The notes below the pieces were generated by a model that was not told the origin of the DNA, ran no database searches, and was given only the letters and a program-made list of their open reading frames with translations. The translations under genes and the position numbers were made by a program. Below are positions 7,423 to 14,901 of a DNA stretch of 24,880 bases, piece after piece (within the stretch, counting starts at the first letter, position 1; each line of letters starts with the position of its first letter). The stretch is from Phytophthora sp. 'mugwort' (Eukaryota > Oomycota > Peronosporomycetes > Peronosporales > Peronosporaceae): assembly GCA_033558025.1 (NCBI GenBank), contig JAUCEF010000065.1:1-24880 (forward strand). Direction: 5' to 3'.

Positions 7423-7884
7423 ATGAATAAATTAAGACCGAGAAATAAAATATGTTTTCAAAATAATAGGAACATACATAAAAATTTAAACTTATTAAAA
7501 TTAAAATCAAAAAAATGGAATTTATTTAAAAAAAAATTAAGATATCGAAAAGAAATAAAACCTGAAAAACGTAAAAAATTTTTTCAAAAAAGATTATTTG
7601 AAAAACAACAATTTCGGAATTTTTATGGATGTATTCATGAATATCAATTAAAAAATTTATTTCAAAAATTATTAAAAAAAGATAATAAAATAAATATCTT
7701 TAAAAAATTTGTAATTTTATTAGAAAGTCGCTTAGATATAAATCTTGTAAGATTAAAATTAGTTAAAACTATTTTTCAAGCAAAACAATTAATTAATCAT
7801 AAAAAAATTAAGGTTAATAATAAAATTATAAGTAAATCTAATTTTATATTACATAAAGGTGATATTATTCATATTATTAAATAA
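7423..7884 (+). CDS. rps4: Ribosomal protein S4, N-terminal and S4 RNA-binding part, lacking the usual C-terminal tail
   Basis: S4 is a primary assembly protein of the small subunit. The 153 residues start MNKLRPRNKICFQ, show RNFYGCIHEYQLKNLFQKLL (S4 'KxxYGxxExQxxxxF') and finish with the S4 RNA-binding domain LESRLDINLVRLKLVKTIFQ then AKQLINHKKIKVNN and LHKGDIIHIIK. Bacterial S4 continues about 70 residues beyond this point to a conserved tail; here a TAA follows immediately. The next ORF starts 2 bases later in another frame and ends in a segment resembling that tail. Either rps4 is split, or a base is missing in the AAATAAAT junction at about 7878-7886. Confidence 0.94.
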   Translation: MNKLRPRNKICFQNNRNIHKNLNLLKLKSKKWNLFKKKLRYRKEIKPEKRKKFFQKRLFEKQQFRNFYGCIHEYQLKNLFQKLLKKDNKINIFKKFVILLESRLDINLVRLKLVKTIFQAKQLINHKKIKVNNKIISKSNFILHKGDIIHIIK

Positions 7885-7886
7885 AT

Positions 7887-8639
7887 ATGCAAAAGGATAA
7901 TAAAAATTTTCAAAGAAATAAAAATTCTCAAAAAAACGAGGGTTTTCAAAAAAATAGAAATTCTCAAAAAAACGAAGGTTTTCAAAAAAATAGAAATTTT
8001 CAAAAAAATAAAAATTCTCAAAAAAACGAAGATTTTCAAAGAACTAGAAATTTTCAAAAAAACGAAGATTTTCAAAGAACTAGAAATTTTCAAAAAAATG
8101 AAGGTTTTCAAAGAACTAGAAATTTTCAAAAAAATGAAGGTTTTCAAAAAAATAGAAATTTTCAAAAAAATGAAGGTTTTCAAAAAAATAGAAATTTTCA
8201 AAAAAATGAAGGTTTTCAAAAAAATAGAAATTTTCAAAAAAATAGAAATTTTCAAAAAAATGAAGGTTTTCAAAAAAATAGAAATTTTCAAAAAAATGAA
8301 GGTTTTCAAAGAACTAGAAATTTTCAAAAAAATAATAGTTTGAAAGGAGATAAAAAATTTTATAAACAGCATTTTAATCAAGAAAAGAATAAATATTCTT
8401 CTTCTTATAAACGTTATAATAAATATCCTTATCAAAAAAATAACAAATATTCTTATAAAAATAATATTTATTATATTTTAGGTGAAAAAAAACCATCAAA
8501 ACCTTTAATAACTTCTTATTTACATAGAAATAAAAAAATAAAAACAGGTATGTTTTTTAAAGAACCTTCTTATAAAACAATTTTATATCCTTTTCATTTA
8601 AATTTAAAATTAATTAATGAATATTTGAAAAAAAAATAA
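7887..8639 (+). CDS. Hexapeptide-repeat ORF ending in an S4-like C-terminal tail (possible second half of rps4)
   Basis: The protein has 250 residues. Residues 8-151 are 24 tandem hexapeptides, mostly alternating FQKNRN and FQKNEG, with FQRTRN, SQKNEG and FQKNED variants. Residues about 152-195 are Lys/Tyr/Asn rich. The last ~50 residues (PSKPLITSYLHRNKKIKTGM, FFKEPSYKTILYPFHLNL, KLINEYLKKK) line up with the C-terminal tail of S4 ('KPxWLEVDxxxxxGxxxxxPxRxDLxxxINExLIVExYS'). It starts 2 bases after the rps4 stop and ends just before the rRNA, consistent with being the displaced rps4 tail with an expanded repeat domain. The repeat itself has no known function. An open frame on the minus strand and a shorter plus-strand frame over this region are repeat shadows. 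Confidence 0.8.
   Translation: MQKDNKNFQRNKNSQKNEGFQKNRNSQKNEGFQKNRNFQKNKNSQKNEDFQRTRNFQKNEDFQRTRNFQKNEGFQRTRNFQKNEGFQKNRNFQKNEGFQKNRNFQKNEGFQKNRNFQKNRNFQKNEGFQKNRNFQKNEGFQRTRNFQKNNSLKGDKKFYKQHFNQEKNKYSSSYKRYNKYPYQKNNKYSYKNNIYYILGEKKPSKPLITSYLHRNKKIKTGMFFKEPSYKTILYPFHLNLKLINEYLKKK
7908..8339 (+). repeat. 18-bp tandem coding repeat, 24 units
   Basis: The unit reads TTTCAAAAAAATAGAAAT or TTTCAAAAAAATGAAGGT and variants, organised largely as 36-bp pairs (RN unit plus EG/ED unit). All units preserve the reading frame. Units in the second half are nearly identical in DNA, whereas early units show more substitutions (AAAAACGAGGGT, TCTCAA), a pattern expected from recent expansion by slippage towards the 3' end. 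The exact copy number could be affected by assembly. Confidence 0.95.
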
Positions 8640-8643
8640 AAAT

Positions 8644-8665
8644 TTAAACCATTTATATGGTTTAA
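8644..8665 (+). terminator. Hairpin between the repeat ORF and large-subunit rRNA
   Basis: TTAAACCAT (8644-8652) and ATGGTTTAA (8657-8665) form a perfect 9-bp stem with a 4-base loop, 4 bases after the ORF stop. It may act as a 3' end or processing signal separating the ribosomal-protein mRNA from the rRNA. Its 3' arm could compete with the terminal helix of the rRNA. Confidence 0.45.
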
Positions 8666-8667
8666 GT

Positions 8668-10263
8668 ATAAATAATAATAAAAGCATTAAGTGGATGCCT
8701 TGGCATTAATTTGATTTTTAGGACGTAAAAAATGCGAAAAGTTTTATTAAATAATATTTTATTTTGAAATAAAAATTTCCTAAAGAAAACTTTTTTTTTG
8801 TGAAAATTTTAAAAACAGTGAATTGAAATATCTAAGTAACTGTTAAAAAAATCAAACGAGATTCCGTTAGTAATGACGAGTGAAAATGGAAATTAGGTTT
8901 ATAAAAATAAAAAAATATTTGAAAAATTTTGAAAAATTTACTTAAAAAGGTGAAAGTCCTGTAGAATAATAATTGTTTTTATAATAGTAAAAAGGGTTAT
9001 GTGTAAGCCTTTTTGAATATTGGGGAACCACCCTCAAAACCTTTTAAAAATTAATGATCGATAGTGGACAAGTACTGTAAAGGAAAGGTGAAAAAGAACT
9101 TTTGAGTTTGAAATAATTCTGAAACTTAATGTTAACAATCAATTGAAACTTTTTTAAAAAGTAACAGTGTACCTTTTGCATAATGGGCCAGCAAGTTTAT
9201 TTTTATAGCAAGCTTAATTTAATAAAGTAGGCGTAGATAAATCAAGTTTTAAAAAGCTTTTTAGTTATATAAATAAGACCCGAAACTGAGTGATCTAACC
9301 ATGAACAGATTGAAAAATAGGTAAAACTATTTGAAGGATCGAACTCACATATGTGGCAAAATATGGAGATGATTTGTGGTTAGGAGTGAAAGGCTAATCA
9401 AACTCAGAGATAGCTGGTTTTCCGCGAAATCTATTGAAGTAGAGCATTTAAAATCTTTTTTTGGGGTAGAGCACTCATTGAGCTAGGGGGTGTAAAAACT
9501 TACTGAATTCTTGGAAACTCCGAATACAAAAAAAAGTAATTTAAATAGACAGACATTAGGCGCTAAGGTCTTTTGTCAAAAGGGAAACAGCCCAGATTGA
9601 TCGCTAAGGTCTCTAAATAATATTCTAAGTGAAAAAGGAAGTGAAAAAATGATTACAACCCATAGGTAGGCTTGGAAGCAGCCATCCTTTAAAGAAAGCG
9701 TAATAGCTCATTGGTCTAGTTTTTTTGCGCCTAAAATGTATCGAGACTTAAGAAATTTACCGAAGCGGCAAGTTTTATTTTTAATAAAACGGTAGCGGAA
9801 CATTCTGTATGTTAATAAAGATATATTGTGAAATATGTTGAAGATATCAGAAAAGAAAATGCTGGCATTAGTAACAAAAAATAACGAATATAAATCGTTA
9901 TCACCGTAAATCCAAGGGTTTCTATGTTAAGATGTATTACATAGAGTGAAACGGCCCCTAAGAAAGATTTGACGAAAGCAGATTTTGATGGGATAATTTT
10001 TAAATTAAATTTTTTTAAAAAAGTGACAAAAATTTTTAATTTTTCAGGAAATAGCTTTTTTAATTAAAAACCGTACCCTAAACCGACACAGGTGGATAGG
10101 TCGAGTAGACTAAGGTGAATGAGAGAACTATATTGAAGGAACTCGGCAAAATGACTTTGTAACTTCGGGATAAAAAGTACCTAATTATTTTTAATAATTA
10201 GGTGTCACAAAATAGGGGGTTGCGACTGTTTAATAAAAACTTAGGACTCTGCTAAATGGTAAC

Positions 10264-10301
<38 letters not shown>

Positions 10302-10359
10302 ATTAAAAGGAAATGTTTGCGCATTAAATGGAAGTCCCAGTAAACGGCGGCCGTAACTC

Positions 10360-10416
<57 letters not shown>

Positions 10417-10852
10417 TGTAACGACATCCCCGCTGTCTCCAATATAGACTCAGTGAATTTGAATTATCCGTGAAGATGCGGATTTTCTATAGTTAGACGG
10501 AAAGACCCCGTGAACCTTTACTACATCTTTATATTGTTATTTTATCTAATATGTGTAGTATAAGTGGTAATCTTTTAAACCTTTACGCTAGTAAATTGTA
10601 TAGATATTCTTGAAATACCACTCTTATTAAAATAAATAACTAATATTTTTTAAATAGACATTGTATGGTTGGTAGTTTGACTGGGGCGGTCACCTCCTAA
10701 AGAGTAACGGAGGTGTACAAAGGTAAGCTCAAATTGGATAATATTATCAATTGTAGAGCATAATGGTAAAAGCTTGCTTGACTGTAAGATAGACATATCA
10801 AACAGGGACGAAAGTCGGTCATAGTGATCCGATAATTCTTTGTGGAAAGATT

Positions 10853-10895
<43 letters not shown>

Positions 10896-10973
10896 GACTC
10901 CTAAGAGCTCCTATCGACGGAGTCGTTTGGCACCTCGATGTCGACTCATCACATCCTGGAGCTGAAGAAGGTT

Positions 10974-11013
<40 letters not shown>

Positions 11014-11312
11014 TTGGGTTTAGAACGTCGTGAGACAGTTTGGTTCCTATCTTCTATAGATATTTTGAAAAATGCAAGAATCTAACTCTAGTACGAGAGG
11101 ACCGAGAAGGGTAAATCTCTGGTGTATCGGTTGTTGAGAGGCATAGCCGAGTAGCTAAATTTATTTTGGATAATTACTGAAAGCATCTAAGTAAGAAACC
11201 ATTCTTAAAAATTTTTCATATAAAAACTGTAAAAGATGATTACATTAATAGGTTTTAAGTATAAGTATTGTAAAATATTTAGCTTAAAAATACTAAAAGT
11301 TTTAAAAATTAA
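8668..11312 (+). rRNA. rnl: Large-subunit (23S-like) ribosomal RNA
   Basis: Recognised by conserved segments in order: AAGCATTAAGTGGATGCC near the 5' end, AGGAAAGGTGAAAAGAAC (9080), GATAGCTGGTTTTCCGCGAA (9409), GACCCGAAACTGAGTGATCT (9277), ACGGTCCTAAGGTAGCGAAA (10362), GGATAACAGGCTGATGACTC (10880), GGCACCTCGATGTCGACTCA (10929) and the sarcin-ricin loop AGTACGAGAGGACC (11091). There is no intron at the usual sites. Both ends are approximate (about 10-15 bases): the 5' end is set by distance to GTGGATGCC, the 3' end by the TAGCTTA...TACTAA block. It is followed by trnN. Confidence 0.96.
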
Positions 11313-11323
11313 AATATAATTAT

Positions 11324-11395
11324 TTCTTTGTAGCTCAACGGTAGAGCAAATGGCTGTTAACCATTAGGTTGTAGGTTCAAATCCTATCAAAGAAG
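11324..11395 (+). tRNA. trnN: tRNA-Asn (GUU)
   Basis: Acceptor TTCTTTG/CAAAGAA, D-arm GCTCAACGGTAGAGC, anticodon loop CTGTTAA giving GTT, T loop TTCAAAT, discriminator G. First of a five-tRNA cluster after the large rRNA. Confidence 0.96.
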
Positions 11396-11407
11396 TTTTA
11401 TATTTTA

Positions 11408-11496
11408 GGTCGAATAGCCAAGTCAGGTTTAAGGCAGTAGTTTGCTAAACTATCAGTTAATTTATTAACTCGTGGGTTCAAATCCCACTTCGACTT
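11408..11496 (+). tRNA. trnS: tRNA-Ser (GCU)
   Basis: Acceptor GGTCGAA/TTCGACT (first pair G-U), anticodon loop TTGCTAA giving GCT, and a long variable arm (CAGTTAATTTATTAACTCG) with an internal TTAAT/ATTAA stem, as in class II serine tRNAs. T-stem GTGGG/CCCAC. Confidence 0.94.
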
Positions 11497-11520
11497 ATTT
11501 TATTAATAAAGTATTAATAA

Positions 11521-11592
11521 GATGATGTAGTTTAATGGTAGAGCGTGGGAATCATAATCCTAATGTTGTAGGTTCAAATCCTACCATCATTA
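11521..11592 (+). tRNA. tRNA with CAU anticodon (Met or Ile-CAU)
   Basis: Acceptor GATGATG/CATCATT (first pair G-U), D-arm GTTTAATGGTAGAGC, anticodon loop ATCATAA giving CAT, T-stem GTAGG/CCTAC. It is not initiator-like. Together with 4112 it should account for elongator Met and Ile-CAU; which is which is unresolved. Confidence 0.9.
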
Positions 11593-11604
11593 ATTATCTT
11601 TAAA

Positions 11605-11679
11605 CGGAAGGTAGCATAGTCTGGCTAATGCGTCTGTTTTGGGAACAGAAGATCAAAGGTTCAAATCCTTTTCTTCCGA
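11605..11679 (+). tRNA. trnP: tRNA-Pro (UGG)
   Basis: Acceptor CGGAAGG/TCTTCCG (last pair G-U), anticodon stem TCTGT with loop TTTGGGA giving TGG, T-stem AAAGG/CCTTT. An apparent ORF on the opposite strand across this and the next tRNA is spurious. Confidence 0.95.
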
Positions 11680-11697
11680 AAAAGGAAGAAAATATAA

Positions 11698-11769
11698 GAT
11701 GAGATAGAGTAATAGGTAACTTATCAGGCTCATAATCTGAAGATGTAGGTTCAAATCCTACTCTCATCA
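11698..11769 (+). tRNA. trnfM: Initiator tRNA-fMet (CAU)
   Basis: The body TAGAGTAATAGGTAACTTAT, CAGGCTCATAATCTGAAGAT matches the bacterial initiator pattern (GGAGCAGCCTGGTAGCTCGT, CGGGCTCATAACCCGAAGAT) base for base in layout. Acceptor GATGAGA/TCTCATC is fully paired, unlike the bacterial unpaired 1-72. It lies 22 bases before rpl14. Confidence 0.92.
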
Positions 11770-11791
11770 TTTTAAAATTAATATATAATTT

Positions 11792-12163
11792 ATGATTCAA
11801 ATTCAAACTAAATTAAAAGTAAATGATAATAGTGGTATTAAAATAGGACAATGTATAAAAATTTATAAAAAAAAAATTGGAAAAATTGGGGATACAATTT
11901 TAATTTCTGCTAAAAAATTACGTTTAAATCAAAAAAAAAAAATTAAAATAATTAAAGGAGATTTATTTAAAGCTTTAATTATACATACAACATATCAAAA
12001 AAAAAGTACAATAGGTAATATAATAAAATTTGATAAAAATTGTATAATTATTTTAAATAATCAAAATAAACCCCTAGGAACACGTATATTTGGTCCGATT
12101 ACTTCTGAATTTCGGAAGAAAAAAAATTTCAAAATATTAGCATTAGCTTCAAATATTTTATAA
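11792..12163 (+). CDS. rpl14: Ribosomal protein L14
   Basis: L14 forms part of an intersubunit bridge. MIQIQTKLKVNDNSGIK (L14 'MIQxxTxLxVADNSGA'), GDLFKALIIHTTYQ (L14 'GxVxxAVIVRT'), FDKNCIIILNNQNKPLGTRI and FGPITSEFRKK (L14 'FDxNAxVLINxxxxPxGTRIFGPVxRELR') cover its whole length; 123 residues is standard. It leads an rpl14-rpl5 pair that in bacteria lies between rpl16 and rps14; here the pair is displaced to the far side of the large rRNA. Confidence 0.97.
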   Translation: MIQIQTKLKVNDNSGIKIGQCIKIYKKKIGKIGDTILISAKKLRLNQKKKIKIIKGDLFKALIIHTTYQKKSTIGNIIKFDKNCIIILNNQNKPLGTRIFGPITSEFRKKKNFKILALASNIL

Positions 12164-12169
12164 AAATAT

Positions 12170-12697
12170 ATGAAAAAAAATTTACAAATCCATTATCAAA
12201 ATATTACTATATACGATCTTTTAACAAAATTAAATTTTAAAAATATATTTGAAATACCTAAAATAAGTAAAATATGTTTAAATATTGGTTTTAAAAACGC
12301 TAATATTGAAAAAAAAAAATTAATTAATATAATTTTACTTTTAAAATTAATAACAAATCAAAAACCTATAATAACAAAATCAAAAAAAAATAATATTTTT
12401 TTAAAAATCAAAAAAAATTCAATTATAGGTTGTAAAATAACTTTAAGAAAAAAAAATATTTTTAATTTTTTAGAAAAAATTTTGATTTTTCTTTTTCAAA
12501 ATTTAACTAAAATAAATTTTAATTTTAAAAATCAAAATATTTTAAATTTTCAAATTCGAAATATTTTAGATTTTTTTGAATTAAAAACTGAATTTTTAAA
12601 ATTCAAAGATATACCTCCAATAGATGTTTCTATTCATACAAATGCAAAAAATCATTATGAATTATTTTTATTATTAAATTCACTATTTTTATTATAA
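12170..12697 (+). CDS. rpl5: Ribosomal protein L5
   Basis: L5 normally binds 5S rRNA in the central protuberance. The family pattern is visible as IPKISKICLNIGFKNA (L5 'xPxxxKIxxNxGxG'), LKLITNQKPIITKSKKN (L5 'LxxITGQKPxxTxAKKS') and the C-terminal DIPPIDVSIHTNAKNHYE (L5 'DxxxGMDIxIxTTAxTDxEA'). It is divergent and Lys/Asn rich but complete at 175 residues. It begins 6 bases after rpl14. No 5S rRNA gene was firmly found in this window. Confidence 0.92.
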   Translation: MKKNLQIHYQNITIYDLLTKLNFKNIFEIPKISKICLNIGFKNANIEKKKLINIILLLKLITNQKPIITKSKKNNIFLKIKKNSIIGCKITLRKKNIFNFLEKILIFLFQNLTKINFNFKNQNILNFQIRNILDFFELKTEFLKFKDIPPIDVSIHTNAKNHYELFLLLNSLFLL

Positions 12698-12710
12698 AAA
12701 TAATTTATTA

Positions 12711-12782
12711 GCAAAAATAGCTCAATGGTAGAGTATAACCTTGCCAAGGTTAATGTTGAGGGTTCAAATCCCTTTTTTTGCT
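12711..12782 (+). tRNA. trnG: tRNA-Gly (GCC)
   Basis: Acceptor GCAAAAA/TTTTTGC, D-arm GCTCAATGGTAGAGT, anticodon stem AACCT with loop TGCCA region giving GCC, T-stem GAGGG/CCCTT. A second glycine tRNA (UCC) lies at 13474, so an unknown ORF is flanked by the two trnG genes. Confidence 0.92.
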
Positions 12783-12788
12783 TAATTC

Positions 12789-12865
12789 AAATAAATGTAC
12801 CCAAAGGCAGTATTTGGTATTTCCATTTTTTAATTAGGGAATAATATTAGTATTGACATTTATTT
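12789..12865 (+). ncRNA. Candidate four-way-junction RNA between trnG and the following ORF
   Basis: A perfect 10-bp closing stem (12789-12798 AAATAAATGT with 12856-12865) encloses a 5-bp arm CCAAA/TTTGG (12801-12805/12813-12817), a 7-bp arm TATTTCC/GGGAATA (12818-12824/12837-12843, one G-U) and a weak 3-bp arm. The total size is tRNA-like but the middle loop has 12 bases and no anticodon is defined, and there is no TTCAAAT loop. It could be a degenerate tRNA, a 5' UTR fold of the next ORF, or chance in A+T-rich DNA. Confidence 0.3.
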
Positions 12866-12882
12866 ACTTCTTTATAAAAATT

Positions 12883-13413
12883 ATGATTTTTTTTAACATT
12901 ATTAAAAGGATATTTTTTGCTTATAATCTATATAAAATTATACAAGATATATTAAAAATACATCCTAAATTTTTTCAAAATATTTTTAAATTTATTTTAA
13001 TTCTTTTACCTCTTGAAATAACTTTATTAGAAGATTTTATAGATTTAGAGACTGAGGCTGAGGAAGCTGCTTTAAAAAAAGAAGAAAAACCTAAAAGTAT
13101 TTTAAAAAGAATTGACGATAATATGCCAACTATTTTCGTTTTTTTTTTTTTATCTTTTTTGTTTTATTTATTTCTAGATGCTTTTTTTTTTGATAGCGAC
13201 AATTTCCCAAGCGATTTTCCTAGTAATTTTTCAACTGATTTAAATTTTGATTCAGATAGTGACTCTTTACCAAAACCACCAAAAAGAAAAATTACAAGAT
13301 CTGGAAATCCTCTGAATCTATATAGATATTTTCATTATTTAGATGTTGAAACAGGTGAACGTATAGATGATATCGATCGATTAGATCCTGATACTTATGA
13401 AATAGTGGATTAA
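12883..13413 (+). CDS. Unknown 176-residue membrane protein with acidic C-terminal region
   Basis: This protein is not recognised. ATG 12883 is preferred; an in-frame TTG at 12853 would add 10 residues and lies in the folded region upstream. Layout: hydrophobic/amphipathic N-terminus (1-50), a charged Glu/Lys patch (51-78), one clear membrane span (about 82-103, PTIFVFFFLSFLFYLFLDAF), then an acidic Asp/Ser/Pro-rich stretch DSDNFPSDFPSNFSTDLNF and a structured-looking end (LYRYFHYLDVETGERIDDID). Its composition is less Lys/Asn biased than neighbouring ribosomal genes. It is bracketed by two trnG genes. The segment after the span resembles that in the ORF at 18932, so the two may be related. 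Confidence 0.75.
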   Translation: MIFFNIIKRIFFAYNLYKIIQDILKIHPKFFQNIFKFILILLPLEITLLEDFIDLETEAEEAALKKEEKPKSILKRIDDNMPTIFVFFFLSFLFYLFLDAFFFDSDNFPSDFPSNFSTDLNFDSDSDSLPKPPKRKITRSGNPLNLYRYFHYLDVETGERIDDIDRLDPDTYEIVD

Positions 13414-13473
13414 TTTATTCCACTTTTTCTTTTTTAAAACAATAATAAACATTTTTTAAACAATAAAAATAAC

Positions 13474-13545
13474 GTGATTATAGATTAATTGGTAAATCCT
13501 TTATCTTCCAAGTAAATATTATGGGTTCAAATCCCATTAATCACA
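13474..13545 (+). tRNA. trnG: tRNA-Gly (UCC)
   Basis: Acceptor GTGATTA/TAATCAC perfect, anticodon stem TTTAT/GTAAA with loop CTTCCAA giving TCC, T-stem ATGGG/CCCAT with loop TTCAAAT. The D-arm GATTAATTGGTAAATC is weaker but present. Confidence 0.93.
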
Positions 13546-13562
13546 TATTTAAAATATCTTTA

Positions 13563-13646
13563 GGAGAAATGGCTGAGTGGTTAAAAGCGGCAGACTGTAA
13601 ATTTGTTGAAATATTTTCTACGTAGGTTCAAATCCTACTTTCTCCA
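13563..13646 (+). tRNA. trnY: tRNA-Tyr (GUA)
   Basis: Acceptor GGAGAAA/TTTCTCC, D-arm GGCTGAGTGGTTAAAAGC, anticodon loop CTGTAAA giving GTA, and a long variable arm as in bacterial and organellar tRNA-Tyr. T-stem GTAGG/CCTAC. Confidence 0.94.
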
Positions 13647-13693
13647 ATAAAGATCTAAAAAAAAAAAAGGATAAACAAATTAAAAAAAGGATA

Positions 13694-13747
13694 AAAAGAT
13701 AAAATATCTTTAAATAGTTAAGTTAAAAAGATATTTATCTTTTCAAC
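13694..13747 (+). repeat. Two adjacent hairpins sharing AAAGATA/TATCTTT
   Basis: The first is AAAGATA AAA TATCTTT (7-bp perfect stem). The second, GTTAAAAAGATA TT TATCTTTTCAAC, pairs at 11 of 12 positions. Because both use the same word, the arms can also pair with each other, allowing alternative folds. They lie 264 bases upstream of the small rRNA. Confidence 0.7.
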
Positions 13748-13871
13748 AAAAAATTCAAAAACATATTTAGGGGGGGATCCTTTTCAAAAAATAATATTTT
13801 TTTTTCGTGATACAAAGAAATTTTTATTAATAACTAATTGAATTTTTAAAAATTAAAAAATTTTAATCCTT

Positions 13872-13929
13872 TAAGACAATATAAGACAATATAAGACAAT
13901 ATAAGACAATATAAGACAATATAAGACAA
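13872..13929 (+). repeat. 10-bp tandem repeat, about six copies
   Basis: Unit ATAAGACAAT is repeated head to tail with no substitutions; the core AAGACAA occurs six times, and the array opens with TTAAGACAAT and closes with ATAAGACAAA. It is 80 bases upstream of the small rRNA. Copy number may vary between molecules. Confidence 0.97.
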
Positions 13930-14009
13930 AAATTAATATAAGAATGTTATAATATTAAATTTTTAAATATTTGTTATTTTAAAAATTAATATTAAATAAT
14001 TAATATAAA

Positions 14010-14869
14010 ACTTAAATAGAGTTTGATCCTGGCTCAGAATAAATGCTATCGGTATGCTTAACACATGCAAGTTGAATGTTTTTAAAACATAGCGAACGGG
14101 TGAGTAACACGTGAATTATCTACCTTTTAATTCAGAATAATTATTTTTATAAAAATACTGAATAAATTAATTAAAGTTTTTAACGTTAAAAGATGAGTTT
14201 GCGCAAGATTATGGTAGTTGGTAGTTTAATAGACAACCAAGCCTATTATCTTTAGCTGGTTTGAAAGAATGATCAGCCACATTGGGACTGAGACACGGCC
14301 CAAACTTTTTTAAAGGCAGCAGTGGGGAATTTTGGACAATGAGCGGAAGCTTGATCCAGCAATACCGAGTGGGTGATGACGGCTAATTAGGTTGTAAAGC
14401 TCTTTCATTAAGGAGGAAAATGACAGTACTTAAAAAAGAAGTTCCGGCTAATACCCGTGCCAGCAGCCGCGGTAATACGGGAGGAGCGAGCATTATTCGG
14501 GATGATTAGGCGTAAAGGGTTTGTAGGTAGTTTTTTAAGTTGAAAGAAACAAATTAAAGCTCAACTTTATACATTTTTTCAAAACTGATAAACTGGAGTA
14601 TAAATAGAGGATAATGGAATTTCTATTGGAGTGATAAAATACGTTGATAATAGAAGGAAGACCTATGGCGAAGGCAATTATCTGGGTATATACTGACACT
14701 GAGAAACGAAAGCTTGGGTAGCGAACGGGATTAGAGACCCCGGTAGTCCATGCTGTAAACGATGAGTGCTAATATTTAGAATTTTTAGATATAACAGCTA
14801 ACGCGTTAAGCACTCCGCCTGAAAAGTATAATCGCAAGATTGAAATTCAAAGGAATTGACGGGAGTCTA

Positions 14870-14901
<32 letters not shown>

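Larger units (their letters stand above)
13647..14009. other. Non-coding region upstream of the small-subunit rRNA
   Basis: About 360 bases without a gene. It holds two hairpins built on the same word (AAAGATA...TATCTTT at 13695-13711 and about 13722-13747), a G run (GGGGGGGATCC near 13770), a six-copy 10-bp tandem array (13872-13929), and otherwise A+T-rich sequence. The combination is what one expects of a regulatory or replication region, but no known motif is identified. Confidence 0.6.

Noticed and set aside
8098..8343. 81-residue plus-strand frame inside the repeat ORF
   Set aside because: Shadow frame made by the 18-bp periodicity; no start context and no unique sequence.
7869..8435. 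188-residue open frame on the minus strand over the repeat
   Set aside because: It is the mirror of the tandem repeat; the plus-strand frame has the S4-like tail and fits the operon.
10350..10385. Possible homing-endonuclease intron site in the large rRNA
   Set aside because: The ACGGTCCTAAGGTAGCGAAA target is intact and uninterrupted; no intron is inserted.
11600..11806. 68-residue minus-strand ORF
   Set aside because: Covers trnP and the initiator tRNA on the opposite strand; translation of tRNA sequence.
12853..12882. TTG start for the 176-residue ORF
   Set aside because: An ATG lies 30 bases downstream, and TTG initiation is not otherwise needed in this window.
13647..14009. 5S rRNA or RNase P RNA in the gap before the small rRNA
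   Set aside because: No conserved 5S loop sequence or P4 helix words could be seen; only repeats and hairpins.
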